Shown here: one piece after another, positions 8,968 to 17,506 of the stretch
Layout of the letters: every line of letters starts with the position of its first letter
Position numbering within the stretch: position 1 is the stretch's first letter
DNA from: Bacillus sp. 03113
GTDB lineage: Bacteria > Bacillota > Bacilli > Bacillales > Cytobacillaceae
DNA length: 43,785 nucleotides
Direction: 5' to 3'
NCBI RefSeq assembly: GCF_006546985.1
Contig: NZ_VATK01000026.1
Location: 1-43,785, forward strand
Made by a program: the position numbers and the translations under genes
The notes under the pieces: generated by a model
What the model was told of the DNA's origin: nothing
Seen by the model: the letters and a program-made list of their open reading frames with translations, nothing else
Database searches by the model: none

Positions 8968-9528
8968 CTAATTAGTGCTATCTTTGCAAATCAAATGCCA
9001 TACCTTTTCAAATAATTCTTGATAATTATCTTGATCCCAACGATCCGCAAAATAAGGATTATGAAAATAAACAAATGCAGTCAAGATAGCCTGTCCCTCT
9101 CCCTTGCGACCGCTAATGGCTTCTATTTTTTCCGCTAATTGTTTTAAATGACTATTGACTAACGTTTGTGTACCCTCCAAATAGTCAGTGTATAAAAGAA
9201 ACATTCGTTTATCATTATGGTGAAGGTTTTTCTTTGTATTGGATAGAAGCCAAAGCCAATCATGGAGGGCAGATTCACCATCCAAATTTGTTGGAGCCTC
9301 CCATACTAATAAGTCTTCTGAAGTGGTGTTTAACCATCTTAATGCGAGTTGCTGCAAAAGATCCTCTTTGTTTTTGTAATGTTTATAGAAAGCCGCATGG
9401 GTTACACCCAAGGCTTTAGCTATTTCTGAAAGTGTAATTTTTTTTACACCCTTTTCCATGATCATTGCTTCTGCAACGTTAAATATCTTTTCCTCTGTGA
9501 GTATTGCCAATTTGATTTTCCTTTTCAT
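8968..9528 (-). CDS. TetR family repressor of the SDR/aldo-keto reductase cluster
   Basis: A 186-aa protein with the TetR N-terminal helix-turn-helix around residues 28-52 (ITLSEIAKALGVTHAAFYKH, then YKNKEDLL) and a helical ligand-binding C-terminal region. It is divergent from the SDR operon, sharing a 143-base intergenic region with two GTTACAA-N10-TTGTAAC operators, which are its likely sites. By the usual logic it represses the SDR genes, and through the duplicated operators also the aldo/keto reductase, until a small ligand binds. The ligand is unknown. Confidence 0.9.
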   Translation of the reverse strand: MKRKIKLAILTEEKIFNVAEAMIMEKGVKKITLSEIAKALGVTHAAFYKHYKNKEDLLQQLALRWLNTTSEDLLVWEAPTNLDGESALHDWLWLLSNTKKNLHHNDKRMFLLYTDYLEGTQTLVNSHLKQLAEKIEAISGRKGEGQAILTAFVYFHNPYFADRWDQDNYQELFEKVWHLICKDSTN

Positions 9529-9811
9529 TTTTCTTTTTAGTATACACGAAATTCAATATATATTCCATAGTTACAAACTGTTGACATTGTAACTTTATGA
9601 TGTATAATAACGATAAAGGTTACAAACATTATATTTTGTAACTATAAATTTTAAGGGAAAAGGGCGATGTTATGCTTAACACAACGAATGGAACAAATGA
9701 TCTAAGAGTAGCGCTTGTAACAGGAGGTTCTGGAGGAATTGGTCGGGCAGTTGTAAAGGAATTGTCTGATGCAGGTATTGCTGTTGCCGTTCATTATGCT
9801 GGCAATAAAGC
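9525..9811 (+). repeat. Duplicated TetR-controlled promoter and SDR start, copy 2 (intact)
   Basis: The parental form of the 280-base duplication: tetR start, two operators, promoter and the 5' end of the intact SDR. Copy 1 at 7256-7536 lacks tetR and the rest of the SDR. Confidence 0.9.
9570..9642 (+). promoter_or_regulatory. SDR operon promoter with paired TetR operators
   Basis: TTGACA (9581-9586) and TATAAT (9603-9608), 16 bases apart. Exact 24-base palindromes GTTACAA-N10-TTGTAAC lie at 9570-9593, covering the -35, and at 9619-9642, downstream of the -10. This is a two-operator clamp typical of TetR control. Confidence 0.87.
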
Positions 9812-10424
9812 GGGTGCAGATACTTTAGTTGCAGAAATAGTTGAGAAAGGCGGTAAAGCAATCAGTGTTGGTGGAGATGTAGCAGATGAACATGCCATGA
9901 AAACCGTTTTTGATACAATCGAAGCAGAATTCGGCGGTATCGATGTGGTAATCAACACTGCAGGAATTATGATTCTTAGTCCAATTGCGGAAATAAAATT
10001 AGATGATCTAGATAAAATGCATCGGACGAATATTCGTGGTACGTTTGTAATCTCACAGCTAGCTGCACAGCGCGTACGTGAAGGCGGTGCCATTATTAAC
10101 TTTTCTACTTCAGTTACTCGTACACAGTTTCCTAATTATGGAGCATATACGGCAAGTAAAGCTGCAGTTGAAGCAATGACGATGATCCTAGCCCGCGAAT
10201 TACGTGGAAAAGATATCACTGTTAATGCTGTGGCCCCTGGGCCAACAGCAACACCATTATTTTTGGCTGGAAAAGATGAACAAACAATCGACAAACTTTC
10301 TAAAGCAGTACCACTTGAACGTCTTGGTACACCAGAAGATATTGCCGAAACAGTAGTATATTTAGCGACATCAGGACGTTGGATTAATGGACAAATTATT
10401 TTTTCAAATGGCGGCCTTGCATAA
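9672..10424 (+). CDS. Short-chain dehydrogenase/reductase (3-oxoacyl reductase-like)
   Basis: A classical 250-aa SDR: TGGSGGIG at 17-24 binds the nucleotide, NTAG at 95-98, Ser145/147 in the FSTSV strand and the YTASK motif (Tyr159, Lys163) supply the catalytic residues. Arg/Lys pattern after strand 1 does not settle NADH versus NADPH. It is the first gene of a two-gene operon under the TetR promoter, 22 bases before the second SDR. The substrate is probably a ketone, aldehyde or quinone. The start follows a weak GGGCGATG site; the decayed copy at 7404 begins at the same codon, which supports it. Confidence 0.9.
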   Translation: MLNTTNGTNDLRVALVTGGSGGIGRAVVKELSDAGIAVAVHYAGNKAGADTLVAEIVEKGGKAISVGGDVADEHAMKTVFDTIEAEFGGIDVVINTAGIMILSPIAEIKLDDLDKMHRTNIRGTFVISQLAAQRVREGGAIINFSTSVTRTQFPNYGAYTASKAAVEAMTMILARELRGKDITVNAVAPGPTATPLFLAGKDEQTIDKLSKAVPLERLGTPEDIAETVVYLATSGRWINGQIIFSNGGLA

Positions 10425-10446
10425 TTACAATTAGGAGGAATGGAAA

Positions 10447-11355
10447 ATGTATAGTGAAGAAAAAAAAGTCATAGTTATAACAGGAGCTTCAAGTGGGTTC
10501 GGTGCACTTACCGCTCGGACACTTTCAAAAGCTGGACATATTGTCTATGCTGGTATGCGTGAAACAAGTGGACGTAATGCTCCTCAAGTAGAAGCTGTTA
10601 ACAATTTTGCCTCGGAACATAGGGTAAATATTAAAGCGATTGAAATGGATGTGAATTCACAGAACTCTGTTGATTCAGCAGTTCGTGAAATTTTAGCAGA
10701 AAATGGTCATATTGATGTTTTAATCCATAATGCTGGACATATGGTCGTTGGTCCAGCAGAAGCGTTTACTCCTGAACAACTAGCCAAAATATACAATATC
10801 AATGTGTTATCGACTCAACGTGTTAATCGTTCTGTGCTTCCCCACATGCGGCATCGTGGAGATGGCTTGATTATTTGGGTGTCTAGCTCAAGTGTAAAAG
10901 GTGGAACACCACCTTACTTAGCGCCATATTTTGCCGCAAAAGCAGGTATGGACTCATTAGCGGTATCTTATGCGGCCGAACTGGCACGATTTGGAATAGA
11001 GACTTCAATCGTGGTGCCAGGTTCATTTACTAATGGAACGAATCATTTTCTTCACGCTGGTCATCCGCAAGACAAAGATGTACAACAAGAATATGATGCT
11101 AAGTACAATGGTTTAATGGACCAAGTAAGTAAAAAGCTCGCTGCACTTTCCCCAGAAAACGCTGATGTATCCATGGTATCAGATGAAATTGCACGCATTG
11201 TGTCTCTACCAAAAGGTGAACGACCATATCGAGTACACATTGATCCAGCGGACGACGGTTCAGAAGCAGTTTCCGTAGTTGCTGATCGAATTCGCACAGA
11301 ATTCCTTACAAGGGTAGGCTTAGACGATCTAATTACTCTGAAAACAGGTAAGTAA
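10447..11355 (+). CDS. Short-chain dehydrogenase/reductase, second gene of operon
   Basis: A 302-aa SDR with TGASSGFG at 12-19, HNAGHM around 95-99, a serine-rich strand VSSSSVKGG and the YFAAK active site (Tyr161, Lys165). It is longer than classical SDRs and has a C-terminal extension of about 50 residues, as in many aldehyde/ketone reductases of this group. An AGGAGG site lies six bases before the ATG. Co-transcribed with the SDR upstream and closed by a strong terminator 20 bases after its stop. Substrate unknown. Confidence 0.9.
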   Translation: MYSEEKKVIVITGASSGFGALTARTLSKAGHIVYAGMRETSGRNAPQVEAVNNFASEHRVNIKAIEMDVNSQNSVDSAVREILAENGHIDVLIHNAGHMVVGPAEAFTPEQLAKIYNINVLSTQRVNRSVLPHMRHRGDGLIIWVSSSSVKGGTPPYLAPYFAAKAGMDSLAVSYAAELARFGIETSIVVPGSFTNGTNHFLHAGHPQDKDVQQEYDAKYNGLMDQVSKKLAALSPENADVSMVSDEIARIVSLPKGERPYRVHIDPADDGSEAVSVVADRIRTEFLTRVGLDDLITLKTGK

Positions 11356-11375
11356 ACTCATCTCACATAGAGAAG

Positions 11376-11420
11376 AACCCCATCCGTTTTGAAAAAAGAT
11401 TAATCAAAACGGATGGGGTT
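11376..11420 (+). terminator. Strong intrinsic terminator of the SDR operon
   Basis: A perfect 17-base stem (AACCCCATCCGTTTTGA and its complement) with an 11-base loop. The ATCCGTTTTGAAAAAA core recurs in the hairpin at 29691-29735. Confidence 0.93.
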
Positions 11421-11440
11421 AATTATAGTTACTTTTATAA

Positions 11441-11498
11441 AAAAGTTTGATCATTTTCTATCTGTGTTGCTCCACAATCGCGCCCGATTCTGGAATAA
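11441..11498. repeat. AAAGTTTGATCA motif plus dispersed box
   Basis: AAAAGTTTGATCATTTT followed about 25 bases later by CCACAATCGCGCCCGATT. The same order (hairpin, AAAGTTTGATCA, box) is found at 29691-29824. The box here is readable on both strands because CAATCGCGCCCGATT is nearly palindromic. It lies about 190 bases beyond the stop of the minus-strand hydrolase. Confidence 0.6.
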
Positions 11499-11691
11499 GC
11501 AGTTACCTACTATTAGCTTGTTTTGATGAATAAGATTAACATATTTCTTTTAATGTCTATTTAACATAAGCCTCGTTATAGGAATTAAAAAGCCTATTGT
11601 AGATTTAAAATAAAGTCTGACTGTTTGTAATAAAGTGGCACCGTTTCATTCCTTTTCGATCAAAGAATTCTAAGTGAGTTTTAATCAAATT

Positions 11692-12663
11692 TTATTTTAA
11701 ATCATCACTTTGCAAAAATTTTTTTGTCTCCTGAACAATATAATCGGATTTATAATAATGAATCATGTGACCGCAATCAAGTTGAATCAGTTTGATTTTA
11801 TCCGATTGACTGGCAAAGTTGCGTTCAGACTGCACCCATTTATCTCCAAGGCCTGTACTATCGCCGTTTGATGAAAACAGTAACATCGGAATATTTGGCA
11901 TACCGCCTTTCTGTACTTTTTTTGCGTTGCTACTGATAGCTCTTGACTCCGCAATTACATCGTCATTCAATGTCATCTTATATGTAAGATATTTATTCTG
12001 AGCAATTTCAGCTTTGGTTAATCCCCGTTCACTGACCGGATAAAAAATCGATATTCTATGCAAACCCATATAAGTCATTACCTTCAGAAATTCGGGCGAA
12101 GAAAGCAATTTGATTGGAAAAAGGTTATGAGGATTAATCTGATAGCACTCCGGTACAGACATATCCAAGCCAACGATAGCTGAAACTTCATCAGGATAAT
12201 GCTGCGCCCAGTATAACGCCTCAAGACCGGACATGGAGTGTGGTAGCAATACATAAGGACCATTTTCTCCTGCAAGCTTCAGTGCCTCACGGTCTTCTTT
12301 TGCCATTGTAGAGATATCTCTGGGCAGACCGCTTACATCTGAATATCCATATCCGAATTTTTCGACAACAACAATACGGTATTCATCTGACAATTTAGAA
12401 TACAACGTCTTATAATCATATACAGGTGCAGCAATACCATAGGCCGACATAATGATTAAAGTGGGCTTGTTTCCTTTTTCACCCTCAGCATAAACATGCA
12501 TTTTATGCCCATCTACCGAAACAAAAGATCTATTTGGGTTAATTAGACTAGCTTCTTTGGACAGCATGACATGATGATAAATTGTCATGGTTAACAAAAA
12601 TAAAGCAACAATGCCAATCACATATAAAAGTACTCTTACTATAGTTCTCCTGAATTTTTTCAT
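11692..12663 (-). CDS. Membrane-anchored alpha/beta hydrolase
   Basis: Residues about 8-30 form one hydrophobic helix (VLLYVIGIVALFLLTMTIY), so the enzyme is probably anchored with its catalytic domain outside. The domain has the hydrolase strand TLIIMSAYG, the nucleophile elbow LLPHSMSGLEA (serine in HSMSG, a variant of GxSxG), a possible acid in the SSNGDS region, and the catalytic His in DCGHMIHYY. I chose the ATG at 12663 because GGAG lies six bases upstream; a TTG at 12678 is in frame but has no site of its own. Substrate unknown. Single-gene unit. Confidence 0.85.
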   Translation of the reverse strand: MKKFRRTIVRVLLYVIGIVALFLLTMTIYHHVMLSKEASLINPNRSFVSVDGHKMHVYAEGEKGNKPTLIIMSAYGIAAPVYDYKTLYSKLSDEYRIVVVEKFGYGYSDVSGLPRDISTMAKEDREALKLAGENGPYVLLPHSMSGLEALYWAQHYPDEVSAIVGLDMSVPECYQINPHNLFPIKLLSSPEFLKVMTYMGLHRISIFYPVSERGLTKAEIAQNKYLTYKMTLNDDVIAESRAISSNAKKVQKGGMPNIPMLLFSSNGDSTGLGDKWVQSERNFASQSDKIKLIQLDCGHMIHYYKSDYIVQETKKFLQSDDLK

Positions 12664-13566
12664 ACAGTTCTCCAACAATTTTTAGTAGATTCCCACTTCC
12701 AATATATCACAAAATGAAGGCTAACTACTGTTTTAAACTCCACTCAGTAGCCTACTATACTAATAAGGTACGGTCTATTTAGACATGTTCATAAAGCTTG
12801 TCATATCAACATTTAATTGCTTATCGTTGTATAATTGCTGCGATGTATAGTGTAATACGATACGACTTCCAAAGCACACCTTTATTACTAAACAAAGGTT
12901 TTAAAGTAAAAGAGCTTGCAGGCAGGATTATATTATTGAATTTGCATTTGATATTCATTTCTAGTTTGCATAATCACTCACTGTATGCAGTTAGCAAAAA
13001 CGCCAAACTCAAGTTCAAAAGTTGGCGCTTGTTCATTTTTTATCGTTTATGCATGATTTTATACATCGTTGATTTTCAATGTTTTTAGCTTCTGAAGAAG
13101 CCTGGCATCTGTATAAAAAAGTGGGGTTATATACAACTTCTTATTCAAGATAATGGCCCTTATCTATAGTATCAGCTCAAAAAAGTTGAAAGAATGCACC
13201 TTTTATCATTAATTACATGTAGTCATAGATACACGTTTTAAGGGCTTGACTTGAGCCCCCTGTGGGTACAATTGATCCTGTGAAGGATGTAGGATGTAGC
13301 AGTTTTCCATCATGCAACGAGCCTATCTATCGTACCTACCGCGCTTTCGCTTACTGTCCTTGAAGTTTAGTCTGGAAGAAGACCACTTCCACACTAAACT
13401 TCAAGGTTGTTTCTTTCTCCAGTTACCCTAGTCCATTTCCCCATACCTTTGAATACGTTGAATACATAAAAAATAACTATATATAATGTTTCCACAAAGT
13501 TAGAAATCTGGTCATTTTTGTATCATTACATACGTTAAATACGGTAAAAAAACATACTATAGATAA
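12664..13566. other. Gene-free region with inverted repeats
   Basis: About 900 bases with no supported gene. It holds a hairpin with CGCCAAAC/GTTGGCG arms near 13000-13030 that resembles the 3'-end element, and a large inverted repeat at 13358-13406. The stretch 13240-13430 is richer in GC than its surroundings and may be the end of a lost insertion sequence. Confidence 0.5.
13358..13406. repeat. 21-base inverted repeat, possible mobile-element scar
   Basis: CCTTGAAGTTTAGT-C-TGGAAG and its complement (one mismatch) are separated by seven bases. Both arms are too exact for a chance hairpin. No U run follows, so a terminator role is less likely than the joined ends of an element. Confidence 0.55.
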
Positions 13567-13633
13567 GGGGCGCTTTAACGGAGCAACGAAAAAAGCCTAA
13601 TTTCTCAACATTTATTGAGAAATTAGGCTTTTT
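13567..13633 (+). repeat. Box-terminator module, first of a direct pair
   Basis: GGGCGCTTTAACGGAG followed by a perfect 19-20-base terminator stem (AAAAAAGCCTAATTTCTCAA) and T run. It matches 14400-14467 in layout and sequence. It is the 3'-end element in plus orientation, without a gene in front of it. Confidence 0.75.
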
Positions 13634-13660
13634 AATATGGCTATTTCCTTAACGTTGTAA

Positions 13661-14314
13661 ATCCGCATTTTCCTGACGCTACCCCATAATGAACAAGTCT
13701 CAGATGGTAGGATTGGCTTCAAACGTATTATTGCACCAAAATATTTCCTTGCGTTTATTTTGATTTTTATTGCCTCATTTAGTTTGGCAGCTTTTGAATC
13801 GTTCTTTAGTCTATTTGTGGACCACAAATTTCAATTTAAACCATCCGATATAGCCATTACTATCACAGGTGGTGCAATTTTTGGTGCAGTTTCACAAGAC
13901 ATATTATTTGATAGACTTATACGAATTTGGGGAGAAATTAAACTGATTCGATACAGCTTAATATTATCGGCATTACTTGTCTTTTTAATGACCGTTGTTC
14001 ATTCATATTTCTCTATTTTACTTGTTACATTTATTGTTTTTGTAGGATTCGATTTATTCCGACCAGCAGTTACTTCTTACCTTTCAAATATCGCCGGGAA
14101 CGAACAAGGTTTCGTTGGTGGAATGAACTCTATGTTTACAAGTTTAGCGAACATTAGTGGACCAATTCTAGGGGGTATATTATTTGATATAGATATTAAC
14201 TACCCTTACTACCTTGCGACTGTGATACTAGCTCTGGGAATAGTTATAACATTGTTCTGGAAGAAGCCAGCAAATAATTCTTCTAACGAAGTGAGGGCTA
14301 ATGTAGCTAATTAA
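13661..14314 (+). pseudogene. MFS transporter, C-terminal half only
   Basis: The open frame runs from a stop at 13658-13660 and has no start; it reads DGRIGFKRIIAPKYFLAF, typical of the central loop of a 12-helix drug exporter, then about six helices (SLAAFESFFSLFVDHKF, SLILSALLVFLMTVVH and so on). GGMNSMFTSLANISGPILGG fits helix 11 of TetA/MdtG-type exporters. The N-terminal half is missing and the break falls right after the box-terminator module at 13567-13633. An internal TTG at 13760 could start a shorter peptide, but no function is expected. Confidence 0.85.
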
Positions 14315-14386
14315 TCAAATTGAAATAAAGACGAAAATTGTGAAACATTGTACTTAAATTAAAGTTCAACAAGAAAAAGTAGTTAA

Positions 14387-14467
14387 GATCTTCAACAATC
14401 GGGCGCTTTTCCGGAGTAAAAAAAAGCCCAATTTCTTAATTTCAATGCTGAGAAATTGGGCTTTTTT
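14387..14467 (+). terminator. Box-terminator module after the MFS remnant
   Basis: GATCTTCAACAATCGGGCGC, then CCGGAG and a 17-base stem AAAAAAGCCCAATTTCT with its complement and a T run. This copy is in plus orientation behind a plus-strand gene, and shows the element in its sense form: conserved box first, terminator hairpin second. Confidence 0.85.
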
Positions 14468-14540
14468 ATTTTTCCTTATAGTGCAAAATAACACTTAAAA
14501 TAGAAGCAAAATACCTCCTAAAGTGACAACGATTTCAAAA

Positions 14541-14570
14541 AATGACAACAAGGTATACCCTGTTGTCATT
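14541..14570. repeat. 30-base palindrome
   Basis: AATGACAACA-a-GGTATACC-c-TGTTGTCATT: symmetrical over 30 bases apart from one A/C pair. It lies between the MFS remnant and yhjD; it could be an operator or a terminator. Confidence 0.5.
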
Positions 14571-14716
14571 CGAGTTACTTATATACACTTACACTTGTGC
14601 CTATAAGTATAAATGTAAGATGTCCCCATTAAGGGATTTCTCCACTTGATTAAGAACTTATGTTCTAATATAGTATTGTTTAAGATGTTTTTAATAAAAA
14701 TGCGGGAGTGTATTTT

Positions 14717-15079
14717 ATGGTGAAAATGAGTGCAGCAGATAGAGAAATTTTCGAACAATCTATTTATTTGCCAATGGTCTTGTCTGTTTTGGAATATGAT
14801 CGAAAAGTGACGGAAAAAACTCCATTTAAACTTAGAATTATTTATTTAAACCTTATAGAACATACCATGAAATTAGTTCAGAGGGATTTAAAATTAATAA
14901 AAGATAACATGCGCTTAAATAAAATGAAAACGGTTAAAGGAAAAAATGATGGTATCTTTACTAAATATGAATTTTATTACAAGGGTTATCATGAAGTACA
15001 TCGCTACTGGAATGCTAATTTGAGAAATAATACAGAAAAATTGTTAAGGGCATATTTTATAGAATATAAAAATAATTAA
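14717..15079 (+). CDS. yhjD: YhjD-like conserved protein
   Basis: A 120-aa, charged helical protein with the IYLPMVLSVLEYDRKV opening, an internal NLIEHTMKLVQRDLK helix and the FYYKGYHEVHRYWN segment, which I recognise from Bacillus YhjD. No function is known for that family. I chose the ATG at 14717: GGGAG ends nine bases upstream and the length then equals YhjD; the GTG at 14708 overlaps the binding site itself. Confidence 0.75.
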   Translation: MVKMSAADREIFEQSIYLPMVLSVLEYDRKVTEKTPFKLRIIYLNLIEHTMKLVQRDLKLIKDNMRLNKMKTVKGKNDGIFTKYEFYYKGYHEVHRYWNANLRNNTEKLLRAYFIEYKNN

Positions 15080-15189
15080 TAAGTACAATAACTTTATGGA
15101 TGCGTAAAATTTTCAAACTAAACAAAAGCTGCAGCTGCTGTCGGAGCTTTTTTATCAAGTTTTTTACCAGCTGCAGTATTTTCTATATT

Positions 15190-15247
15190 GGGGTCCTACC
15201 AACAAAACGCGGAAAATACGTTTTCCACGTTTTGTTGGTAGGACCCC
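15190..15247. repeat. 58-base palindrome built from GGGGTCCTACCAAC ends
   Basis: GGGGTCCTACCAACAAAACG, one base, GGAAAA, TACG, then the complement of both blocks with one C/A mismatch. It looks like two terminal inverted repeats joined head to head. The same end sequence cuts the P450 gene at 18422 and a degenerate copy lies at 38542-38567. The short frames on either side look like scraps of other genes. Confidence 0.75.
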
Positions 15248-15483
15248 TTATAGAAAGTGGTAAAGTTCATAAACCAACGATAGAATCGATTTATGGATGA
15301 TCGATGTTGATTAATGGTAGAGTGGCTTATCCTTTTTGACCAGGTAGTCATAACTCCTTCATTTTCCATTCATTTGATTATGACTAGAATTCCATGAGTT
15401 AATCACCCAAAATACCATAATTCATCATAATCTTTAATAGAATACGACAAGTCCATTTAAAATCGTTGGTAACTATTTTTAAC

Positions 15484-15576
15484 TTGACTCCAGAAAGTTT
15501 ATTATCTAAACTAAAAATGCGCTTAGACGAATGACAGGGCTAAATTTTTTTGGTTATTTAGTTTAGTTATTAAACA
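15484..15576 (+). promoter_or_regulatory. Promoter and two MarR-type operators
   Basis: TTGACT at 15484-15489 and TAAACT at 15507-15512 (17 bases apart) form a plausible promoter. The exact inverted repeat AGTTTA-N5-TAAACT at 15496-15512 covers the -10; a second site, AGTTTA-N5-TAAACA, lies at 15560-15576. A third follows marR at 16373. Confidence 0.7.
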
Positions 15577-15592
15577 AAATGGAGATGGGGAA

Positions 15593-15914
15593 ATGAAGAT
15601 ACCATCTAGAAATTTGACCAGAATGATTCTGTATTCCGTTATGTAAATGATTCTATCAGCTATTCATCATTACTGTGCGCCCACTATTTATCAATCACCT
15701 TGGAGACTTCATGTTGTTCAAGTGAGTATCGTCGTGATTATTTATAGCTTGTGGTACTTGTTGTTTGCCGCAAATGGCAAAATACTTTATTTACAAAAAT
15801 TGATTTCCATCTTTTTGGTCGTTAGTTTCAGTTGCCTGGATTGGCATTTTTGAAGGTGGTTACAATTATTTTGTCAAAAACATTGTTTTTTTGATTGGAG
15901 TGTCCGAAATATGA
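15593..15914 (+). pseudogene. Small membrane protein, broken by a stop and a frameshift
   Basis: After a GGAGATGGGG site the frame opens with MKIPSRNLTRMILYSVM and meets TAA at 15644, continues in the same frame through two hydrophobic helices (VSIVVIIYSLWYLLFAANG), then must shift frame near 15825 to read VAWIGIFEGGYNYFVKNIVF and end at TGA 15912-15914, overlapping the ATG of marR. The repaired product would be a protein of about 105 aa with three or four membrane helices, translationally coupled to marR. I do not recognise the family. Confidence 0.7.
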
Positions 15915-16357
15915 AACAGAAAAAAGTAGATCGTACAAAGTCAGGTAGCCAGCATCTAGGCCAATTAATTATGCTGCTCCAACGTTTAGAAAAACATCCA
16001 CATACGTTTGGAGAGGCGGGTCCTTTGACACCGACTGAGATTCATACTATTGATGCGATTGGCGTGGAAAGAGGTGTGCTAATGAGTGAACTCGCCAATC
16101 GCCTTCAGGTAACCAAGGGAGCCGTTACGCAAATTATTATCCGTTTGGAAGACAAGAACTTAGTGGAACGAACTCCAAATCCAACCGATTCAAGAAGTGT
16201 GATTGTATCTTTGACCAAAAAAGGCAAAAGTGCCTTTCGAGCCCATGAAGAGGTGCACTTACATTTCTATCGAGAGTTACGTTCGCAATTAAATGATCAG
16301 GAGATTGAGATTTTTGAGAAGTGCATAGAGAAGCTGTGTACCCATTTACGAAAGTAA
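15911..16357 (+). CDS. MarR family regulator
   Basis: A 148-aa winged-helix protein: LTPTEIHTIDAIG, the recognition region MSELANRLQVTKGAVTQ, and the wing NPTDSRSVIVSLTKKGK with the DxR motif. GGAGTG precedes the ATG. It lies inside its own operon and three AGTTTA-N5-TAAACT sites surround it, so it probably represses itself and the two oxidative genes downstream. Confidence 0.92.
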   Translation: MKQKKVDRTKSGSQHLGQLIMLLQRLEKHPHTFGEAGPLTPTEIHTIDAIGVERGVLMSELANRLQVTKGAVTQIIIRLEDKNLVERTPNPTDSRSVIVSLTKKGKSAFRAHEEVHLHFYRELRSQLNDQEIEIFEKCIEKLCTHLRK

Positions 16358-16372
16358 TTTTTTTACCTTTTT

Positions 16373-16389
16373 AGTTTAGTTTCTAAATA
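16373..16389 (+). promoter_or_regulatory. Third MarR-type operator
   Basis: AGTTTA-GTTTC-TAAATA, one base off the site at 15496-15512, between marR and the saccharopine-dehydrogenase-like gene. Confidence 0.55.
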
Positions 16390-16437
16390 AATTAGCGATG
16401 TAAAGATAGGTACTAATAGAAGTTAGGTGGGATTTGA

Positions 16438-17502
16438 TTGAGAGAAAAAATCATTGTGGTCGGTGGGTATGGTCAGGTTGGCAAAGTGATCTGCGATGAA
16501 TTAGGAAAGATTTATCCATATAAGGTGTACGCTGCTGGACGTAACTTCCAGAAGGCAGAACAGTTCTCGATTCATACAGGGAGGAAAGTTTTACCTCTAC
16601 AACTTGACGTGAATGAACCGATAGCTGGCGATTTTTTCCGTGATGTTTCCATGGTTGTCATGTGCTTGGACTTACAAAATACCAACTTTGTTCAAGCGTG
16701 TGTTAAGCATCAGGTTGATTATATTGATATTACGGCTGATTATTCTGTGATGTCAAAAATTCAAGAGATTCGTCCTACGGAATCGACAGTTGTCCTAAGT
16801 GTCGGGTTGGCACCTGGAATAACCAACATGCTAGTGAAACAAGGAAAGAATCAATTGGATCAGGTCGATTCTGCAGATATTTATATTTTGTTAGGTTTAG
16901 GGGAGGTACATGGACGTGCAGCGATTGAATGGACAGTGGATAATCTGAGTGCTGATTATTCTGTCATCCACCAAGGAAGCAGAAAACAAGTGACCAGTTT
17001 CTCTGATGGAAAGAAGATGAATTTTCCAGCGAGATTAGGACAAAAAACAGCTTATCGGTTCAACTTTTCTGACCAACACGTTTTACCTCAGACGTTGGGT
17101 ATTCCCTCTGTTTCCACTCGTCTATGTTTTGATTCAGCGATGATGACAAGTTTAATAGTGAGTTTAAAACGTACAGGGATTGTACGGTGGCTAGAGCAGC
17201 CCTTGATCCGAGAAAAGGTAGTGGATCTCTTTGAAAAATCGCAATGGGGATCACAAGTATATGTAGCAAAGGTAGATGTTACAGGGCAGTTGAACGGTCA
17301 GAATGTACGCTATCAAGGTTCGATTCACGGAGAAAAAGAGTTTGTTGCAACAGGAAAAGTTGCGGTCTATGTGGCGAAAAATATCTATGCAGGGCAACAT
17401 CCACCTGGTGTATTTCATATGGAAGAGCTGTTCCAACCTACTGATTTATTTACTGATTTAAGAGACATGGTCACATTGGATGAAAAAATACTGGAGGTAT
17501 AG
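16438..17502 (+). CDS. Saccharopine dehydrogenase-like NAD(P)-binding protein
   Basis: A 354-aa protein with an N-terminal Rossmann fold (IIVVGGYGQVGKVICDELG at residues 4-22) and the saccharopine dehydrogenase/reductase layout, including the SVGLAPGITNML segment after the nucleotide domain. Family members reduce or oxidise imines and carbonyls; true lysine metabolism is unlikely because the neighbours are marR and a P450. The TTG at 16438 is the likely start: AGGTGGG lies six bases upstream and no ATG is available nearby. Its stop is five bases before the P450 start, so the two are one operon. Confidence 0.85.
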   Translation: MREKIIVVGGYGQVGKVICDELGKIYPYKVYAAGRNFQKAEQFSIHTGRKVLPLQLDVNEPIAGDFFRDVSMVVMCLDLQNTNFVQACVKHQVDYIDITADYSVMSKIQEIRPTESTVVLSVGLAPGITNMLVKQGKNQLDQVDSADIYILLGLGEVHGRAAIEWTVDNLSADYSVIHQGSRKQVTSFSDGKKMNFPARLGQKTAYRFNFSDQHVLPQTLGIPSVSTRLCFDSAMMTSLIVSLKRTGIVRWLEQPLIREKVVDLFEKSQWGSQVYVAKVDVTGQLNGQNVRYQGSIHGEKEFVATGKVAVYVAKNIYAGQHPPGVFHMEELFQPTDLFTDLRDMVTLDEKILEV

Positions 17503-17506
17503 ACAA

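Noticed and set aside
12798-13088. Plus-strand frame of 96 codons
   Set aside because: It has no binding site, contains the inverted repeat near 13000, and its composition is that of spacer DNA.
13240-13430. Possible structured RNA or attachment site
   Set aside because: The large inverted repeat is clear, but no integrase, tRNA or known RNA motif supports either reading, so it is listed only as a repeat.
15100-15300. Plus-strand frame of 66 codons over the 58-base palindrome
   Set aside because: The frame exists only because it reads through the palindrome; the flanks look like scraps of other genes (a possible reductase tail on the right), too short to name.
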